DNA from: Pollenia angustigena
Taxonomy: Eukaryota > Arthropoda > Insecta > Diptera > Polleniidae
Direction of reading: 5' to 3'
NCBI GenBank assembly: GCA_930367215.1
Contig: OV884059.1
Coordinates: 249,177,803 to 249,241,802, forward strand
DNA length: 64,000 nucleotides
Part shown: positions 33,750 through 45,370 of the stretch, piece by piece
Position numbering within the stretch: position 1 is the first letter of the stretch
How the letters are laid out: each line of letters starts with the position of its first letter
The notes under the pieces: generated by a model
Database searches by the model: none
Told to the model about the DNA's origin: nothing
Seen by the model: the letters and a program-made list of their open reading frames with translations, nothing else
Position numbers and translations under genes: made by a program

Positions 33750-34045
33750 CCTCCACCACAATTAGTTGTGAAGAGGGTATACTTAGTTTGTCATTCTAAG
33801 TCGATTTAGCCATGTCCGTCTGTCTGTCCGTCTGTTGAAAACACGCTCACTTTCGAAAAACTCAAAGGAAATAAGCAAACTTGGTGTCAAATTGTGTGTA
33901 GTTATCCTAAGCAGTTTGGGATTGAAATCCAGCAAAATCGGTTCAGTGAGATCAGAGCTATGAATCGAAATGTGGAACCACCACCTAAAAAAAATTGATA
34001 ATTTTGTTACAAAAACTAACATAAATTGTGGAAAAATGCACAGAA

Positions 34046-34650
34046 TACTCACGGAAAACAGTATAGTACGCCTAGAACCCTAAATAACAATGCTATCATA
34101 ACAAGTTTTGGCACGTCACAGTTTAATAGAACAAGCAATGTCACTGTAAAGTTTCGTGAAGATCGGTTGATAATTTACCCTAGGCACCATATAAACCCTA
34201 CTTCCGGAAAACAGTTTAGTATGCCTAAAACCATAAAAAATATTGCGATAATAACAAAATTAGGTTAATCAAAGGTTTTATGGGACAAGAAATAAGACTG
34301 TACATAATTTACCCTAGGCTCCATATAAACCCTACTTCCGGAAAACAGTTTAGTACGCCTAAAACCATAAAAAATATTGCGATAATAACAAAATTAGGTT
34401 AATCAAAGGTTTTATGGGACAAGAAATAAGACTGTACATAATTTACCCTAGGCTCCATATAAACCCTACTCCAGGAAAACAGTTTAGTACGCCTTAAACC
34501 AAAATTAATAATGCTATCATAACAAATTTTGGCTCGTCATAGTTTAATAGGACTAGAAATAACCCTGTGAAATTTCGTGAAGATCGGTTCATAATTTACC
34601 CTAGGGCCCGTATAAAGCCCACTCTGGTAAAATAATTAAATACTCCTAAA
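34046..34650. repeat. Tandem repeats inside the Helitron-like element
   Basis: The phrase CATATAAACCCTACTTCCGG and its neighbours recur at 34,188, 34,321, 34,455 and (diverged) 34,608, so the period is about 133-153 bases. Each unit includes GTTTAGTACGCCTAAAACC. Confidence 0.8.
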
Positions 34651-35374
34651 ACCGTAGCAGATATAGATATTGCGGTAAACTTTCTTCCAGCTTAGCTTCA
34701 TATGGCCAACAAAAAATGTTATGCAATTTTGTGATATACAGTCCATAATTTACCTTAGATCCCATTTTAGCAGCCTATTGAAATTCACTGCAAACCCTTA
34801 AACTAAATGCTCCGCTGTATTGAATTTTTTTTTTTTTTAATACCAGAAATCACTCTGCAGTATTTTGGGTTGATTGGTTCATATAAATATAAATTTCTCT
34901 CCTGAAAATCCTTTAAGTTCAGCTAAAACTGTTACGAATTGTTACGCGCTGCTTCGATCTTCAAAATTTGTTTACCATAAAAAAAATCTCTATTTAAATT
35001 TAAGTAAGGATGCATAAAAGATGTTAAATTCCCAGCTACCTATGTATAAGAAACATGGTTGTGTAGTTCTTAACCCAATTTAAAACGCGTATACATATAA
35101 TTATGCTTTATATGCCACAAATCAACCAAAAAGTATAACAGATTTAAATATTTAAAAAATGTTTTTAGCAAGGTGTTAGCTAAAGGGTGCACTTTTCCCT
35201 CTCTCACGATATAATATCATACTCCTATGACATTCTACACACCCTTTTATATTTCAAGAATGTCCCTTATACAAATTTAATGAATGATATCTCATTTTAA
35301 AGCTGATTTCTAACACTAATGACGAAAAATAATTAGAAATTGAAAAATTAATATTTTCATTGATAAAAATTACG

Positions 35375-35402
35375 GTGCGAAATATTCGCACGGGTCATCT
35401 AG
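35375..35402 (+). promoter_or_regulatory. Helitron 3' hairpin and CTAG terminus
   Basis: GTGCGAAATATTCGCAC forms a 7-base stem with a short loop. CTAG is 7 bases later, and T follows, as expected for insertion between A and T. Confidence 0.75.
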
Positions 35403-36563
35403 TAATTAAAATTGCTCGTCATTCCCTTTTATAATAAAATTTAGCAGTTCATTTCTATTTAAATTTTCATTAAAGTAAAGAAATTAAATCTAATATTAAT
35501 AAATACATTTGTAGAAAACAATATGTTATTCAACATTTAATAACAAGTAAATTTTCAATTTAATAAATTAAAATAATTCATTGTTTTAAATGTATGACTA
35601 TTTTTAACTGATAAATCAATAAAGAAAGAAGCACTGACAAAAGTATAAAAAAAATACAATATGATTAACATAAAAAAAAAACATTTACACTGGGGTGAAA
35701 TGAAATGAAATTCATTAACTTACTAATTTTACGCAAAATTAAGAGTAATTAAAAATGACTTTACTCACTAGTAATTATGTTTTTTTGTTGTTTTTAAAAT
35801 ACCTGTTTCTTTTTTTATACCCTTCACCACAGGTGGAAAAGAGGTAGACTGCCTCTAATTTTTCCAAAAAATCCCTTCTGGTTGTTGTATTTGTATTACT
35901 TTTTTCTGTATATCTGGAGAACGGCAAGAGCCAGAGCTTTAAAATTAGGTACAAACATTTAGGTTATAAATATACACCATCCTACAAAATGTGGGCGGGA
36001 TTATAGAAGTAGGCGTGGTACCTCTCATACAAAAAGTATTAAAAATTGTATAAAAACCTGCATTTTTTGACTGTAATATGACCTATGGTTACGCCTTATA
36101 TATCAGAAGATCGGAAATTTTTAATAGAAAATATTTTCTGAAAAACTCGGGAAAATCGGTTCAGATACGAAAAAGTTATGACCAAAATATTAATTTTTTT
36201 TTGAAAAATACCCATTTTCAGGAACCATAGATCTTCCCGAGCCCACGTTTTATAGCTAAAATAACTGGAAAATTTCTTCTTTAACACGTCGGTATATAAA
36301 TCTGTCAAATCGGTTCAGAAATAGCAGAGTTATGACCAAAATACTGAAATCCAAAAAATTACTCTTTTTTATAATTAAGATTGTTTTTTATACCCTTCAC
36401 CGAAGGTCCTACACCCTATAAATTATATATATTCTGGGTCCTTATGTAAAGCGAAGTTCAAATCCGGTTGTCGTCTCTTCTTCCTATCCCCTCACCACCC
36501 TTCGTATTTGTTTACATATACTAGCATAATGCCCAATATGATTTTCGTATCACCCTTCTTTAT
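35403..36563. other. Mini-me/DINE-like non-coding debris
   Basis: Includes TATACCCTTCACC near 35,816 and 36,390, which matches the hairpin start of a common fly repeat, and a repeated phrase around GTTATGACCAAAAT (about 36,175 and 36,330). No gene seen. Confidence 0.45.
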
Positions 36564-37453
36564 AGCTAAGATCCCACTATCGGCGCAATGTACCAATTTT
36601 TGGCGTATTTCATGTGCCGATAGTGTGAACGGTCAAAATGTTTTAATATGCGACAATCTGTGCCGAAATTGTGCTGACTGTGGACAATCAAAATTAACCT
36701 AGATGCGCCGATAATGTGAACACTATTTTGCACAATGTGGAGCAATCAAATTGTTTAATATGTACCGATTTTTATCGGCCACTTGTGTGCCGATCACAGT
36801 CGCCAATCAGCGCCGATACAAGGGATGGCAAAACGAAATATTTAAATTGCACAAACTGGCTACTAAAATTTTACTTTTTTGAGCTTAATTGTACCAAAAT
36901 TACATTTGTTTTATCTATTATTTATGCATTGAAACGTTAATTAGTAAATTTGTACTACTAAATGAAAGAAAACAATTCGCTTTAACCAAAACATTTCAGT
37001 TGTATCGATGTTGCCATCCCTGGTTTGTAAACATCTGTTTACAAATCAACAATTACAAAAAAAAAAGAACAAGTGCAGTAAGTTTGAATGAAATTGAATA
37101 TATTTTTTATTATACATATATAAATATATTATTTAAAATTGTTAGGAAACATAATTTAATATTCGGAGGGAGAATTTTGCGAATTTCTAAAGTAAAATTA
37201 TGTCTGCCAACAAGTAAATAAACAAAAACATTTGATTTAATTTGCCCAAATAGCACGATAGTGTGACCGCATTGTACCGATTATTGTCGCAATTGAGTTT
37301 TGGCCGATATGAACCGAAAAAAATTGTCACAATGTGCGACGATAATGGGACCACCCAAGAATAAATTGTGCAATGTTTTTAAATGTGCGCCGATATAGCA
37401 CGATAAAAATCGTCACAGATTGTGCTATTTGTGCCGATAGTGGGATCTTAGCT
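36564..37453. mobile_element. MITE with perfect 21-bp inverted ends
   Basis: 890 bases. The left tip AGCTAAGATCCCACTATCGG is an exact complement of the right tip. Many internal GCCGATA words lie near both ends. TAT or TA flanks both sides, but the border is ambiguous because AGCT is itself palindromic. No transposase is visible. Confidence 0.8.
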
Positions 37454-38429
37454 TATTATTTCATAATAAAAAATATTTACCAGTTATCGCTTTTTAAATT
37501 TCAATTATGTATAATGAAGTTGTAAGTATTGTAAATATGTATGTATATGTATATGTATATGTAAAAATTATTTAGTTGCTCTCTATTCTACTCGCACAAT
37601 GGTAAAGGGTATATAAGATTCGGCACAGCGGAATATAGCACTCTTACTTGTTTACTTTACTGATGTTCCATTGGTGAGCTCAACAAGGAATGACTAGAAA
37701 CGGGCTGTATGGGAAAAAATAAGCTTATAGATTAATAAATCAAAAACCAATTACTCTCAATAATATACAAAAAAAATTAACAAGAAAAAAATGCCTAAAA
37801 TAAAGAACTCAAAAGAAATGTAGGGTTAGCCATACCAATAAAATTCATATTAAATGGATAATAAAATTATGTTATAGGAATTCAATAATAATGTAATTTA
37901 CTTTAATACAAATTAGATTTAATAGTTTAATCAACTAATAGAGAATTTATGTATTTAATTTAGGCATATTTTCATTTAAATTTTTTTTCTTTTTTTTTTA
38001 AACATAATTAAGTAATGTTTTAAAATTAAAGTTATTTATTTATATTTTAAGGTTTAAGATGTGTTTTAAAATAATTATTTAATCATGTAAGTAGTTATTT
38101 AGTTTTTTGTTAGCTGTTAGTTTTATAAATTTTAAGGTATAAAATAAGGTTTTGAATTAATAGAATTTTAAATTCTTTTAAATAATTAGTATAAATTTAC
38201 AATTAATAATGTAGGATCAATTCTTATTTTGTTTTAATGAATGTTATATATTTTGTACGTTAAAAAATTTTAGAAAAATTATTAGTGAAATGTATTTGTA
38301 TTATTTTAATGACTTTATAGGAGCATGGTATTCTAGAGTGAAATTTTGAATACTTGAAATGTTAGAATATTATATTGTTTTACAAGTTTATTTTAGGAGT
38401 AAATTTTTTTTTTTAAGTTTAATACTTAC
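37454..38429. other. AT-rich spacer
   Basis: Contains GGGTATATAAGATTCGGCAC near 37,609, a hairpin-like end (TTCGGCACAGCGGAA) of the mini-me type. After that there is only AT-rich DNA and no gene. Confidence 0.45.
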
Positions 38430-39225
38430 AGCCGTATTCATAAAAAAATCATAATTTAGGTTTTAGATGAATTTTAGTTAAAAAACATTTTAAGCCTAAA
38501 AAAGCTTTTTTTTAAATTCGTATTCATACTCAGCATTTTAACTAATAAACGTTTTACCGTATTTTTTAATTGAATGGTGGCAACGATATCTCTTTTATTT
38601 GTCACTTGAATCATAACAATGCAAAACAGTGGTTATTAATTCATACTTGTACTCGTATATACAATTTTTTTTGTCGTGTGTGAGAGTAAAATTGCTTTTT
38701 ATAAATGAATAATTGTACGATGGTTTCTCTTTTACTTAAAAAAATAAAATTAGTTCAAAAATTATTTAGTAAAAGTGCAAGTTAGGTGTTGACTTTATTG
38801 CTAATAAAAAAAGTATTCAAATAACGAGTTTTATTTCATTTGTTTTGATCGTTTACACATCACTAGTTAATTTTGTACTATTAATAATTTTTCGAGCCTT
38901 AATTTGTGAAATTGAAAAATATATAAATAATATCCATACATATTTTTGAATTTAATTTTTTTTATTAATGCATAAATACATAATAATATATAGCGAATGA
39001 AAATTTCTCGCAAACATTTTCAAATGTGCATAAACACAATGCAAAAAGCAAAAATGCCATTTTAAAATAGGTTTAAACAAGGGTCCAACCAATTTTAAAA
39101 TTCGCTTATTTACACAAGGTTTAAAATAGGATTTTTAAGGTAATATTCGCTTATGAATACAATTTTAACAATTAATGCTTAAAACAGATTTGAAATGATG
39201 TTTAAAATATTTATGAATACGGCTG
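38430..39225. mobile_element. PIF/Harbinger-like MITE with TTA duplication
   Basis: 796 bases with ends CAGCCGTATTCATAAA and TTTATGAATACGGCTG and TTA on both sides (38,427-38,429; 39,226-39,228), the 3-bp duplication expected for PIF/Harbinger. No transposase. Confidence 0.75.
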
Positions 39226-39228
39226 TTA

Positions 39229-40260
39229 GGGTTCTCTTCCATAAAAACGTAAGTGAGATCTCAACTTTAGACTAAGCAGTGATTTTGTGTCAAACTGGAA
39301 TACACACCATACTCTGCATACAATGTTGCTAAGGAGCTTTTTGTAATAGGAACCCTCGCAACGTTTTAGGAAAATTCCAGATGTTATAAACAAATTTTTA
39401 TTAAAATTTGTGACAAAGGTCAGTTGAATGTCACCTATCCCTGTGACCTTTACAAATAAAATACCACCTGTCCTTGTGGATCTATTTAAAATTATTTCCT
39501 TTTGATAAATTAATATTTTGATTGGTTTAATTCTATTAAATTTCACTTAATTAAAATTTTATATGTTTGCACATGGAATAAGGTAAAGAATTCTAAGTTT
39601 CTCACACTATTTTCAAGACACTTTTTAATCACGACTTTATTGCTTGGCAAATTAACTGCAAATGAAACATCTAGACTAAAAAATGAACGCATAAAGCCTA
39701 ATAAGAAATACATTAAATACATTATATGGCTAGGTAAAAAAAAAATTTAACGGTATTACTTATTTTAACATCTCTTTCTTACGCTAAAACTCAATGCATT
39801 TACAAATGCGTAATTAATATTATACGATTAAAAAATTTAACGGGATTACTTATTTTAACATCTCTTTCTTACGCTAAAACTCAATGCATTTACAAATGCG
39901 TAATTAATATTAACGATTAACAGTATGTAAAAAAAATATTCACCACGCCAGAAAACAATATCCCAAAGAATCGTCAGGGTTTTCGCCACCAATTCAAATA
40001 ATTATGATTTTACCAAATAATCCTTAATTTTGAAAATAAAAACAAAAAAAAAATCGTTACAAACCTGCTTCGCTCATAGATTTTACATCGAATGAGGAAC
40101 AGGAAATGTTTATGATCAAGTCAAATTACCAAATTTTGAAAAAAGACAAACCTGGGGCTCGACCTACAAAAGCCGGGCAAGGTTTATGATTTAAGATCCG
40201 ATGTCTGGTATCGGCCTACATAATTACCCCTCAAATCTTCGACATCGTAAAGATTGTTAC
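39229..40260. other. Leader/LTR-like region of the second Gypsy, with a 94-bp direct repeat
   Basis: An approximately 85-base phrase (TTACTTATTTTAACATCTCT...ATTAATATTA) occurs twice, near 39,746 and 39,840. An unassigned minus ORF (39,229-39,546) covers 106 codons without recognisable domains. It may be LTR or untranslated sequence 3' of the Gypsy at 40,261-41,999, but the borders cannot be set. Confidence 0.4.
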
Positions 40261-40520
40261 CTAACTTATATCCTTACTGTCATCTAAAAAGTATCTGATT
40301 TTGGTTATGATCTCTCTATTAGCCCGTTCAGAGGCATTAGATTGTGGTGCATAGAATCCCGTTCGTATATGCTCTATATTATAAAGTTTGAAAAACTCAC
40401 TTATTTCTTTGGAAACGAACTGCTTTCCATTATCGCTATGCACAAACCTAGGTACGCCGAATGTAGGAAAAATATAATTTTGGAAATATGTAAGAGATGA
40501 CGTTGGAAGATGTTGCTGCT
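40261..40520 (-). pseudogene. Second Gypsy: integrase core fragment
   Basis: Reads FGVPRFVHSDNGKQF with the second catalytic Asp, then APQSNASERANREIITKIR with the catalytic Glu. The zinc-binding part and first Asp are missing. It is fused to the RT with the RNase H deleted between them, and it ends at about 40,261. Confidence 0.75.
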
Positions 40521-40559
40521 TTAAGTGCCTTCAAAAATACAAATTTTGTTAAATGGTCT

Positions 40560-41428
40560 AAACATATAAAAATTGTCTAGGTGTTTTTGGTATAGGGAAG
40601 TCTCTAATTGAAGATACCTTTTCGGGATCTACTCTCAAGCTACCATTACCGACAATATACCCTAAGTAACGGATTTCAGTCTGACAAAATTTGCTTTTAC
40701 CTATATTTATTGTTAATTTTGCAGACTTAAGGCAATTAGCAAATCGTCTAGGTAAATGAATACATTTCCCGTAACCGTGATGGTATAACCTTGTCCATAA
40801 CTCTACTCATGGTCTGAGGACCATTACACAGTCCAAAGGACATGTACTTATATTGGTACAAAGGTTTCCCTGGGACTACAAAAGCAGTCTTTTCTTTTGA
40901 TGATTCCGTCAACCGAATTTGAAGAAATGCATCCTTGAGGTCAATGCCTGTAATAAAAAAGGTATCCTTTAATCTGCTTAGTAGTACGTTTATATGCGGA
41001 AGCGGATATGAGTCCTTTTTGGTTATAGCATTGAGCTGGCGTGAATCAATACAGAGGCGAACTTTCCCCGGTTTCCGTACTAAAACAACTGGGGAGCACC
41101 AGGGCGAATTAGATTATTCAATTACACCCATACTCAAAAGTCGGTCTATGTCTTGGAATGCTTCTTCTTGACGGGGTGGCGATAAGGGGTAATGTTTACA
41201 TTTAATGGGAACTGCATCACCCGTGTCAATATTATGCTCAAGGAGGTCTGTACAACCCAACCCGAGCTTTTCAAATGATGGAAACTCCAGAATGGGTTTT
41301 TCTAATATTATTTGCTGTTCAGGACTAAGCTTGTAAAATTTCGAAGATGTATCGTCATTTTCTAAGAAGTTCGCTTCGACGGAAGATACAGAAGGAACAA
41401 TTCTGGAGCAAGAGCAAAATCTCTCCAA
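40560..41428 (-). pseudogene. Second Gypsy: reverse transcriptase
   Basis: Reads LLEHNIDTGDAVPIKCKHYPLS, then a stop near 41,113, then SPWCSPVVLVRKPGK, CIDSRQLNAITKKDSYPLP, GIDLKDAFLQI, MSFGLCNGPQTM and the catalytic YLDD (FIYLDDLLI near 40,745). It is an almost full palm domain with frame breaks. Confidence 0.8.
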
Positions 41429-41439
41429 AAATTTATTCC

Positions 41440-41860
41440 AAAATAAGCCTCTTGGCTAAGAGAAGGAACCAAATAGAAAATTATATCTTTTGTAACATTT
41501 TTAAAAAAGATTGGCAGTTTACAGTACCCTATTACAGTTTGTTATAACCATTGGCGGTGGATATTTCAGATTTAAATGGCTTAAAATGTATGTCGTTCTT
41601 TTTTAAAAATTCTAAGCAGTTTTTACCAAGTACTGAAACATTGGCACCTGAGTCCAACAAGCCTATCAAAGAATCATCGAAAACTTTTACCTTGGCGAAG
41701 GGACGATCATCAGACCTGTGTAATTTAGTGGATGATATTAATTTTCGAAAATACTTTCGCTTAGCGAAACGTTCTCTACATTTTATTAACTGCTTGTTAG
41801 GGTTTCTGCTAAGGGAACATATTTTATCATAGATTTTATACCGAATATTATTTTGTGGTA
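41440..41860 (-). pseudogene. Second Gypsy: aspartic protease
   Basis: The motif GLLDSGANVSVLG (41,620-41,670) marks a retropepsin active site. Residues before and after are in the same frame. The flap and distal parts are broken by shifts. Confidence 0.75.
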
Positions 41861-41959
41861 TATTTGTTTGAGTATGTTTCTCTTCAGTTGCATTAATAAT
41901 TAAAGGAAATACTAAGGAGGTATGCTTTTGATTCTTAAATACATAATTTTCTAAATCAG

Positions 41960-42002
41960 TTCCTAATTTTGACTCGGGGACTGATCTGGTGGACGAATGT
42001 CC
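41960..42002 (-). pseudogene. Second Gypsy: gag C-terminus
   Basis: Codes for the last residues of gag and a TAG. The gag frame continues directly from 44,391-44,824 on the other side of the hAT insertion when one CCGGTAAC copy is removed. Confidence 0.7.
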
Positions 42003-42422
42003 CCGGTAACCAGGGATGTCAGATGTGACGATTTTACGTCATTTTGACGATTTTTTTCGCTGAATTTACCAAAATGACGATTGACGATTTTGAATGTAGA
42101 GTCACTTAGGTGTTGACGATTTAATCCCGTGAAAAAATTTAGTTTAAACTTTAATCTTTCATCAAATTTTTAACACTTTAATCTGTCAAGTAAAGTTTTT
42201 TTCTTACCGAACGTTTCCACATGCAAGTAATTACTTGCAAGTAGTGTATACGTATTATCAACAAAAAATCGAGGAAACAGCCGATTGGCTGAATGAACAA
42301 AAATTGTGTGAATGTTAGTGAAAAAGTGTCAGTGTATTGCGTTTTTCGAACTTGCACTTGCATGTGGAAACGGGGGGGTTAGTAAATATATGTATATAGA
42401 GACGAATATATATTTATATCTA

Positions 42423-44180
42423 CTAGCGGACTCGACGAACTTCGCCTCGTCCCAATTTTAAGCCTTCAGACAAACTTTAGAGTAATAATACAACACAAAT
42501 ATTTAAATTTTTAATATGATTTATTTGAATGGAATCAGTAGAGAGCGATTTGATGTACAAAAATCTATAAATCACTAAATATATAAACCATCTTTAAACG
42601 CATAAAATTCGGCGTTTAAACTACCAACACAGACCATATGAATTTGATAAGATTTATCGTAGTGCTGTCACATGTTATTTTTTTACCACATATAACACAT
42701 GGGAGAATGATTTATAGTTGCTGAGTTTAAACTACATATAAATTCAAGTTTAGTTCAACTAAACCAGCGTTTAAACCATCAGTGGTTTATTAGCCATTAT
42801 TGTACAAGTTTTTTTTTAGAAAAACTAAAAAACAACTAGTTAATATTAGTCAGGGCCATTTTTTGATGTTTTTTTATATTGGCAGGACGATTTTTCGAAA
42901 AAAAAAATAATCTGACAGCACTATTTCACTTGTTTGTTTTATTTGAGTACAATAACTGCCTGCTTTTAAAACACGAGTGCAAAACTCCTTCAAATTACTG
43001 ACTGCTTTTAGATCGCGAGCACAAAAGTGACTCGTTTAACTAATATTTAAAACAAAATTTAAAAATGTCCATTCCTTAAGGGGTTCCCATACAAAAAGTT
43101 TAATACAGACTAGAAATATATTGAAGAAAACGTACCATAACAGCCAAGGAGTCTCCTTAACAATTTTTCGAGACATACTTGCCCCTTATCACCACTTCTT
43201 AAGGGGGCTCCCATACAAATATTGCGATTTATGAAATTTTTAAATTAATTAAAATTTTTTGACTCTTGTGAATAAAATCAAAAGTTGTTAACAGATTTTA
43301 ATCATTTATAGCTGTAATTTTTAATAGATTTTTAACAAACAAAAATTTCGAAATGTTGATTAAGAATTATTTTTGTTGCCAAAAAAAAAAAAAAAAAATA
43401 TGTTTCTAAAACGACAGCGCATGTTAGAAAAAAATTTAACGTTTAAAGGAAATTTTATTGCGGATTTTCGTTTTTTTTAATATGTAATTTCAATAAACTG
43501 AACCGTTTTTGAACCGGTATTGGATTCAGCGTACCCGAAAAAGGTTTAAGCGCCAGTTGCCAAATTCTAGGACAGTGTAATTGTTTGATAAAACTTGCGA
43601 AAAGCAATAAAAAACATTTTTAAATATAACAATAAAAAGAAATTAATTGGACTTTATATTTTAACTGTGTACTTTTTTTTCTTAACCTTTAATAATCAAT
43701 GTACTTTAATTGCAACAAAAAAAGTTGGGAACCCTATATGTAGTTGTCCTGCGATTTAACTTTGAATAATTAAGTTTAAGTTATCGACGTCCTTATTCTT
43801 CGCTGCTATTATTGCCCGTTCACCAATCCAATCGAGATTTTTGTAGTTTTGTGCAATGTCGGGGAACACTTTGCTGATGAGCTCCTCCTTGGACGATGTG
43901 AATTCACAAAAATTTTCAGGGAACGATATCAATCCATTCGAAACATCAATAGGAATTTGGCCGTTGCCAAGCTCCAGCAGTTGTCTCGAGAATTCAGCGA
44001 TGGGTCGTTCTGCAACACGACTCTAATGTTTGCGGTCAATTGCAACTTCTGGACATGCCTCCACAAGGACGACGATTTCAGGCAGGCGTTAAGTTCATCT
44101 GCAGCAGAAGATTTGGGGATGACGGGAATTGTTTGACGAAAATCTCCGGAGAGCAATATCAAAGCCGCACCAAATCGTCT
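42423..44180 (-). mobile_element. Helitron fragment nested in the hAT element
   Basis: The minus 3' end has a hairpin (GACGA/TCGTC), a short spacer and CTAG (42,423-42,426). Upstream on minus is a Pif1-like helicase piece. A stretch at 43,381-43,530 resembles the 161-bp foldback unit. The right border is not resolved. Confidence 0.65.
43770..44180 (-). pseudogene. Helitron Pif1-like helicase fragment
   Basis: Reads GDFRQTIPVIPKSSAADELN (helicase motif III-like), ACLKSSSLWRHVQKLQLTANIRVVLQND, then after a one-base shift near 44,000 continues QLLELGNGQIPIDVSNG, FPENF and LISKVFPDIAQNY, ending ERAIIAAKNKDVDNLN. These are conserved Helitron helicase blocks. The Walker A/B part and the Rep nuclease are absent. 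It helps unwind DNA in rolling-circle transposition in working elements. Confidence 0.85.
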
Positions 44181-44390
44181 TTAGTATTAAAAATTCTATA
44201 TTTTTTGGTTTTGTATGATTTTATACTTAATATTTTTTTATGTTTTAATAGAGTGATATATCCGTGTTTATAAAAAAACGATTTTTTTATATGACGATTT
44301 TTTGACGGTTTTTTTCAAAACTACTGACGATTTTGACGATTTTTTTTTAAAATTTTGACGATATTTCGAAAAAAACATCTAACATCACTG

Positions 44391-44863
44391 CCGGTAACCA
44401 CTTCGCCCGTCTGCTGGTTTCCCTGGAAATTATGCCTATTAGGGCACGAAGGTGTCAACACCCCCTTTTGCCCACATTTGAAGCAAAAAGGTTTATTTAT
44501 TTCCTTCCCACAATAAATATACGAATGTCCATACGCAAGACAGTTCCAGCATTTTATATTTGAAAAATCGATTTTAACATTGTTCTTTTGAAATTTAAAG
44601 GCCTCAAGCTTAGGATGAATTATTTCGGGAAAACTCATTTCATTATCAAGTAAATTAGCTTCACTGACGTTTCGCATTTGACCAGCACCTGGTGGAAACG
44701 GTTTATTGTCCCTAAGGACCTTTTCGGCTTTACGAACAAGGTCTCTAAAATCATTTAATGATTTCGAATCCGAGCTAAATAATAGAAACCGCAAGTTTGG
44801 TTGACTTATAGTGTCATATACCAATATATTCGAACTGACGAGCTCTTTCAGAATCTGTAGTGA
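44391..44863 (-). pseudogene. Second Gypsy: gag nucleocapsid region
   Basis: Contains LRFLLFSSDSKSLNDFRDLV and two knuckles: CWNCLAYGHSYIYC (good CCHC) and CFKCGQKGVLTPSC (His lost). The upstream part is cut off at about 44,863 by the tandem repeats. The hAT split the gag C-terminus. Confidence 0.75.
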
Positions 44864-44865
44864 TC

Positions 44866-45205
44866 TTAAAAAACAAGAGTTTTATGTTTTCCGTCAAAAA
44901 TAAAACTCATTTTAGGAGTTTTATTTTTTCCATCAAAAATAAAACTCATTTTAGGAGTTTTATTTTTTCTTCTAAAATAAAACTTATCTGAGGAGTTTTA
45001 TTTTTTCCGTCTAAAATAAAACTCATTTCAGGAGTTTTATTTTTTCCGTCTAAAATAAAACTAATTTTAGGAGTTTTATTTTTTCCGTCAAAAATAAAAC
45101 TCCTAAAATGAGTTTTATTTTTTCCGTCTAAAATAAAACTTATCTGTGGAGTTTTATTTTATCCGTCTAAAGTAAAACTCATTTGCGGACTTTTATTTTT
45201 TAGTA
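44866..45205. repeat. Tandem array, period about 55
   Basis: About six to seven units with TTTTATTTTTTCCGTC and AAAATAAAACTCATTTTAGG. Each unit is itself partly palindromic. A similar array in the opposite orientation lies at 46,480-46,700. Confidence 0.85.
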
Positions 45206-45211
45206 AGGCTT

Positions 45212-45370
45212 CCATATTTTCCCATTCTGACTGATATAGAAAAAGAGCGGCATCGACATTTTTCAAGCAAAATGATTTGTAGGCCATTAAGCTTTTTATC
45301 ATAAGGTATGTTGAATTCCATCGTGTCTGTACATCCATGGTAACTTGCGGTAGATTAAGAATACTGGTCT
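45212..45370 (-). pseudogene. hAT transposase fragment (too short for ORF calling)
   Basis: Translated from minus: LNLPQVTMDVQTRWNSTYLM and MIKSLMAYKSFCLKNVDAAL. The TRWNSTYxM motif is highly characteristic of hAT transposases, in the region before the dimerisation domain. It is flanked by the two AAAACTC tandem arrays, so this is likely the wreck of the element that carried them. Confidence 0.85.

Larger units (their letters stand above)
32100..35402 (+). mobile_element. Helitron-like (DINE/mini-me type) element, hAT inserted inside
   Basis: The right end is a textbook Helitron 3' terminus: a hairpin GTGCGAA/TTCGCAC (35,375-35,391), 7 bases, then CTAG followed by T. A (GTCY)n core (CCGTCTGTCTGTCCGTCTG) is at about 33,813-33,833, and tandem repeats lie at 34,188-34,650. 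The left border near 32,100 is uncertain. No Rep or helicase is present, so it is non-autonomous. Confidence 0.6.
42011..44390. mobile_element. hAT-type element with exact 8-bp duplication CCGGTAAC, inside Gypsy gag
   Basis: 2,380 bases with ends CAGGGATGTCAGATGT and, on the right, ACATCTAACATCACTG. The flanks CCGGTAAC at 42,003-42,010 and 44,391-44,398 are identical. The subterminal DNA has many TTGACGATTTT words on both sides. No hAT transposase is seen; the centre holds a Helitron piece on minus. Confidence 0.85.

Noticed and set aside
44866..45205. CRISPR-like array
   Set aside because: Contiguous degenerate tandem repeats without unique spacers, in eukaryotic DNA.
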